Origin: Pseudodesulfovibrio sp. JC047
Lineage (GTDB): Bacteria; Desulfobacterota; Desulfovibrionia; Desulfovibrionales; Desulfovibrionaceae
Assembly (NCBI RefSeq): GCF_010468615.1
Contig: NZ_WUEH01000029.1
Location: forward strand, 1-34,343
Length of the DNA: 34,343 nt
Direction of reading: 5' to 3'
In this document: positions 33,970 to 34,343 of the stretch, one piece after another
Numbering within the stretch: position 1 is the first letter of the stretch
How the letters are laid out: every line of letters starts with the position of its first letter
The notes under the pieces: model-generated
Seen by the model: only the letters and a program-made list of their open reading frames with translations
Databases searched by the model: none
What the model was told of the DNA's origin: nothing
Program-made: the position numbers and the translations under genes

Positions 33970-34176
33970 GAAATCAATACCCTTTTTCCTGGCATCTTCT
34001 TTTCAGGGAGAGGGTGGGGGATGCCGCTTGCTGCGGCGATGCTTTCTGGAATGAAGAGAAGATAAGATAAGAGAAGAGAAGAATGCGCCTTTGGCGCGGA
34101 GCCAGGGTGGGTGCTGCGCACCCGAACCGCTTCCATGCCCTCCCGGCGGGGGCCGTTTTTTTGTTGGGGCAAATTG
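33970..34176. repeat. Hairpin cluster and pentanucleotide repeat after ribE
   Basis: About 200 bases contain several short perfect hairpins in a row: GCCGC/GCGGC at 34023-34037, GCGCC-TTT-GGCGC at 34085-34097, GGGTGC-TGC-GCACCC at 34109-34123, and a stem ending in T7 at 34137-34162. Between them, 34056-34080 is five consecutive GAGAA/GATAA units. No coding frame is supported. The style recalls the palindromic intergenic repeats common in Desulfovibrio genomes (resemblance from memory). Confidence 0.55.
34137..34162 (+). terminator. Probable terminator at the end of the ribE region
   Basis: GCCCTC (34137-34142) pairs with GGGGGC (34148-34153), one wobble, five-base loop, followed by CG and seven T. 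Confidence 0.6.
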
Positions 34177-34343
34177 TCAAACCAAACTTAACACCCCGGC
34201 AAGTCCCTGCTCCTCAATGATTTCCCAGGTTGTCCTGTATCCGTTTATGAGGTCAACGGACGAGGCCAGTCGCTCAGGATCTGAAAAGACGGACCGTTTG
34301 CGTTTGGGATAAAATTGCCTCAACAGACCGTTTGTTTGTTCGT
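34177..34343 (-). CDS. C-terminal fragment of an unidentified protein, cut by the window edge
   Basis: On the minus strand a frame enters from the right edge and runs 54 codons to a TGA at 34177-34179, with ordinary amino acid composition: it begins EQTNGLLRQFYPKRKRSV and ends EEQGLAGVLSLV. The first part recalls the T-N-G-L-L-R-Q-Y-F-P-K stretch near the catalytic Glu of IS30-type transposases, but the rest lacks the expected R-P-x-K-x-L-G-W end. A transposase is therefore only a possibility. The gene is convergent with ribE. It is too short for a firm call. Confidence 0.5.
   Translation of the reverse strand, partial: EQTNGLLRQFYPKRKRSVFSDPERLASSVDLINGYRTTWEIIEEQGLAGVLSLV

Noticed and set aside
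1-34343. CRISPR array, tRNA or rRNA genes, prophage or complete insertion sequence
   Set aside because: No regularly spaced repeats, no tRNA-like cloverleaf with a T-loop GTTCGA context outside hairpins, no rRNA motifs and no complete transposase were seen by eye. The GGTTCGA in 7287-7293 belongs to the perfect palindrome and has no acceptor stem.

Overview
The window looks like chromosomal DNA from a flagellated Gram-negative bacterium, most likely a Desulfovibrionaceae-type sulfate reducer (Desulfovibrio or Pseudodesulfovibrio-like). This is inferred from general protein character, moderate GC, an LPS-type GT9 glycosyltransferase, a lipoprotein with a lipobox, many Cache-type sensors and a sigma-54-like promoter ahead of flagellar genes. 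No rRNA, tRNA, CRISPR array or complete mobile element was seen. Almost every gene is an ordinary chromosomal gene, and the interest lies in architectures and regulatory structure.

Layout. 1-425: non-coding, with a long stem-loop that may be transcribed. 426-3452: a small secreted protein, a convergent SLC13-like permease, and a degenerate EAL protein resembling YkuI. 3696-7238: dnaE, followed by a perfect 14-bp hairpin. 7375-8862: housecleaning and tRNA-quality genes (MazG-like, queD, a small membrane protein, dtd). 8903-10321: a membrane diguanylate cyclase. 10354-12981: two glycosyltransferases (CgeB-like and GT9). 13091-17229: fliK-flgD-flgE, behind a sigma-54-like -24/-12 element. 17454-21001 (minus strand): an AhpD-like protein, a four-TM protein and an ABC exporter with an unusually expanded nucleotide-binding domain. 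21171-24127: a transmembrane sensor that fuses a SpoIIE-type phosphatase and an RsbW-type kinase, followed by its probable STAS partner. 24465-30008 (minus strand): radA, pgi, an orphan histidine kinase, an unknown protein and a LysM lipoprotein, closed by a strong terminator. 30126-33158: azlCD and a SulP transporter. 33310-33969: ribE, followed by a cluster of small hairpins, a pentanucleotide repeat and the C-terminal end of an unidentified gene running off the right edge.

How the genes work together. fliK, flgD and flgE build and measure the flagellar hook; the two preceding glycosyltransferases could decorate flagellin or surface polysaccharide (inference). The phosphatase/kinase fusion and the STAS protein form a self-contained partner-switching module in which one sensor could both phosphorylate and dephosphorylate its antagonist. 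Two c-di-GMP proteins are present: an apparently active GGDEF cyclase with an intact I-site, and an EAL protein that has lost part of its metal site.

The best candidates for something under-described are the ABC exporter with about 260 extra residues between Q-loop and signature, holding three copies of an N-I/L-x-FG-like motif, and the phosphatase-kinase-STAS module beside it. Several start sites were moved from the longest open frame on the basis of Shine-Dalgarno placement, family N-termini or promoter position, and the histidine kinase may start at CTG.
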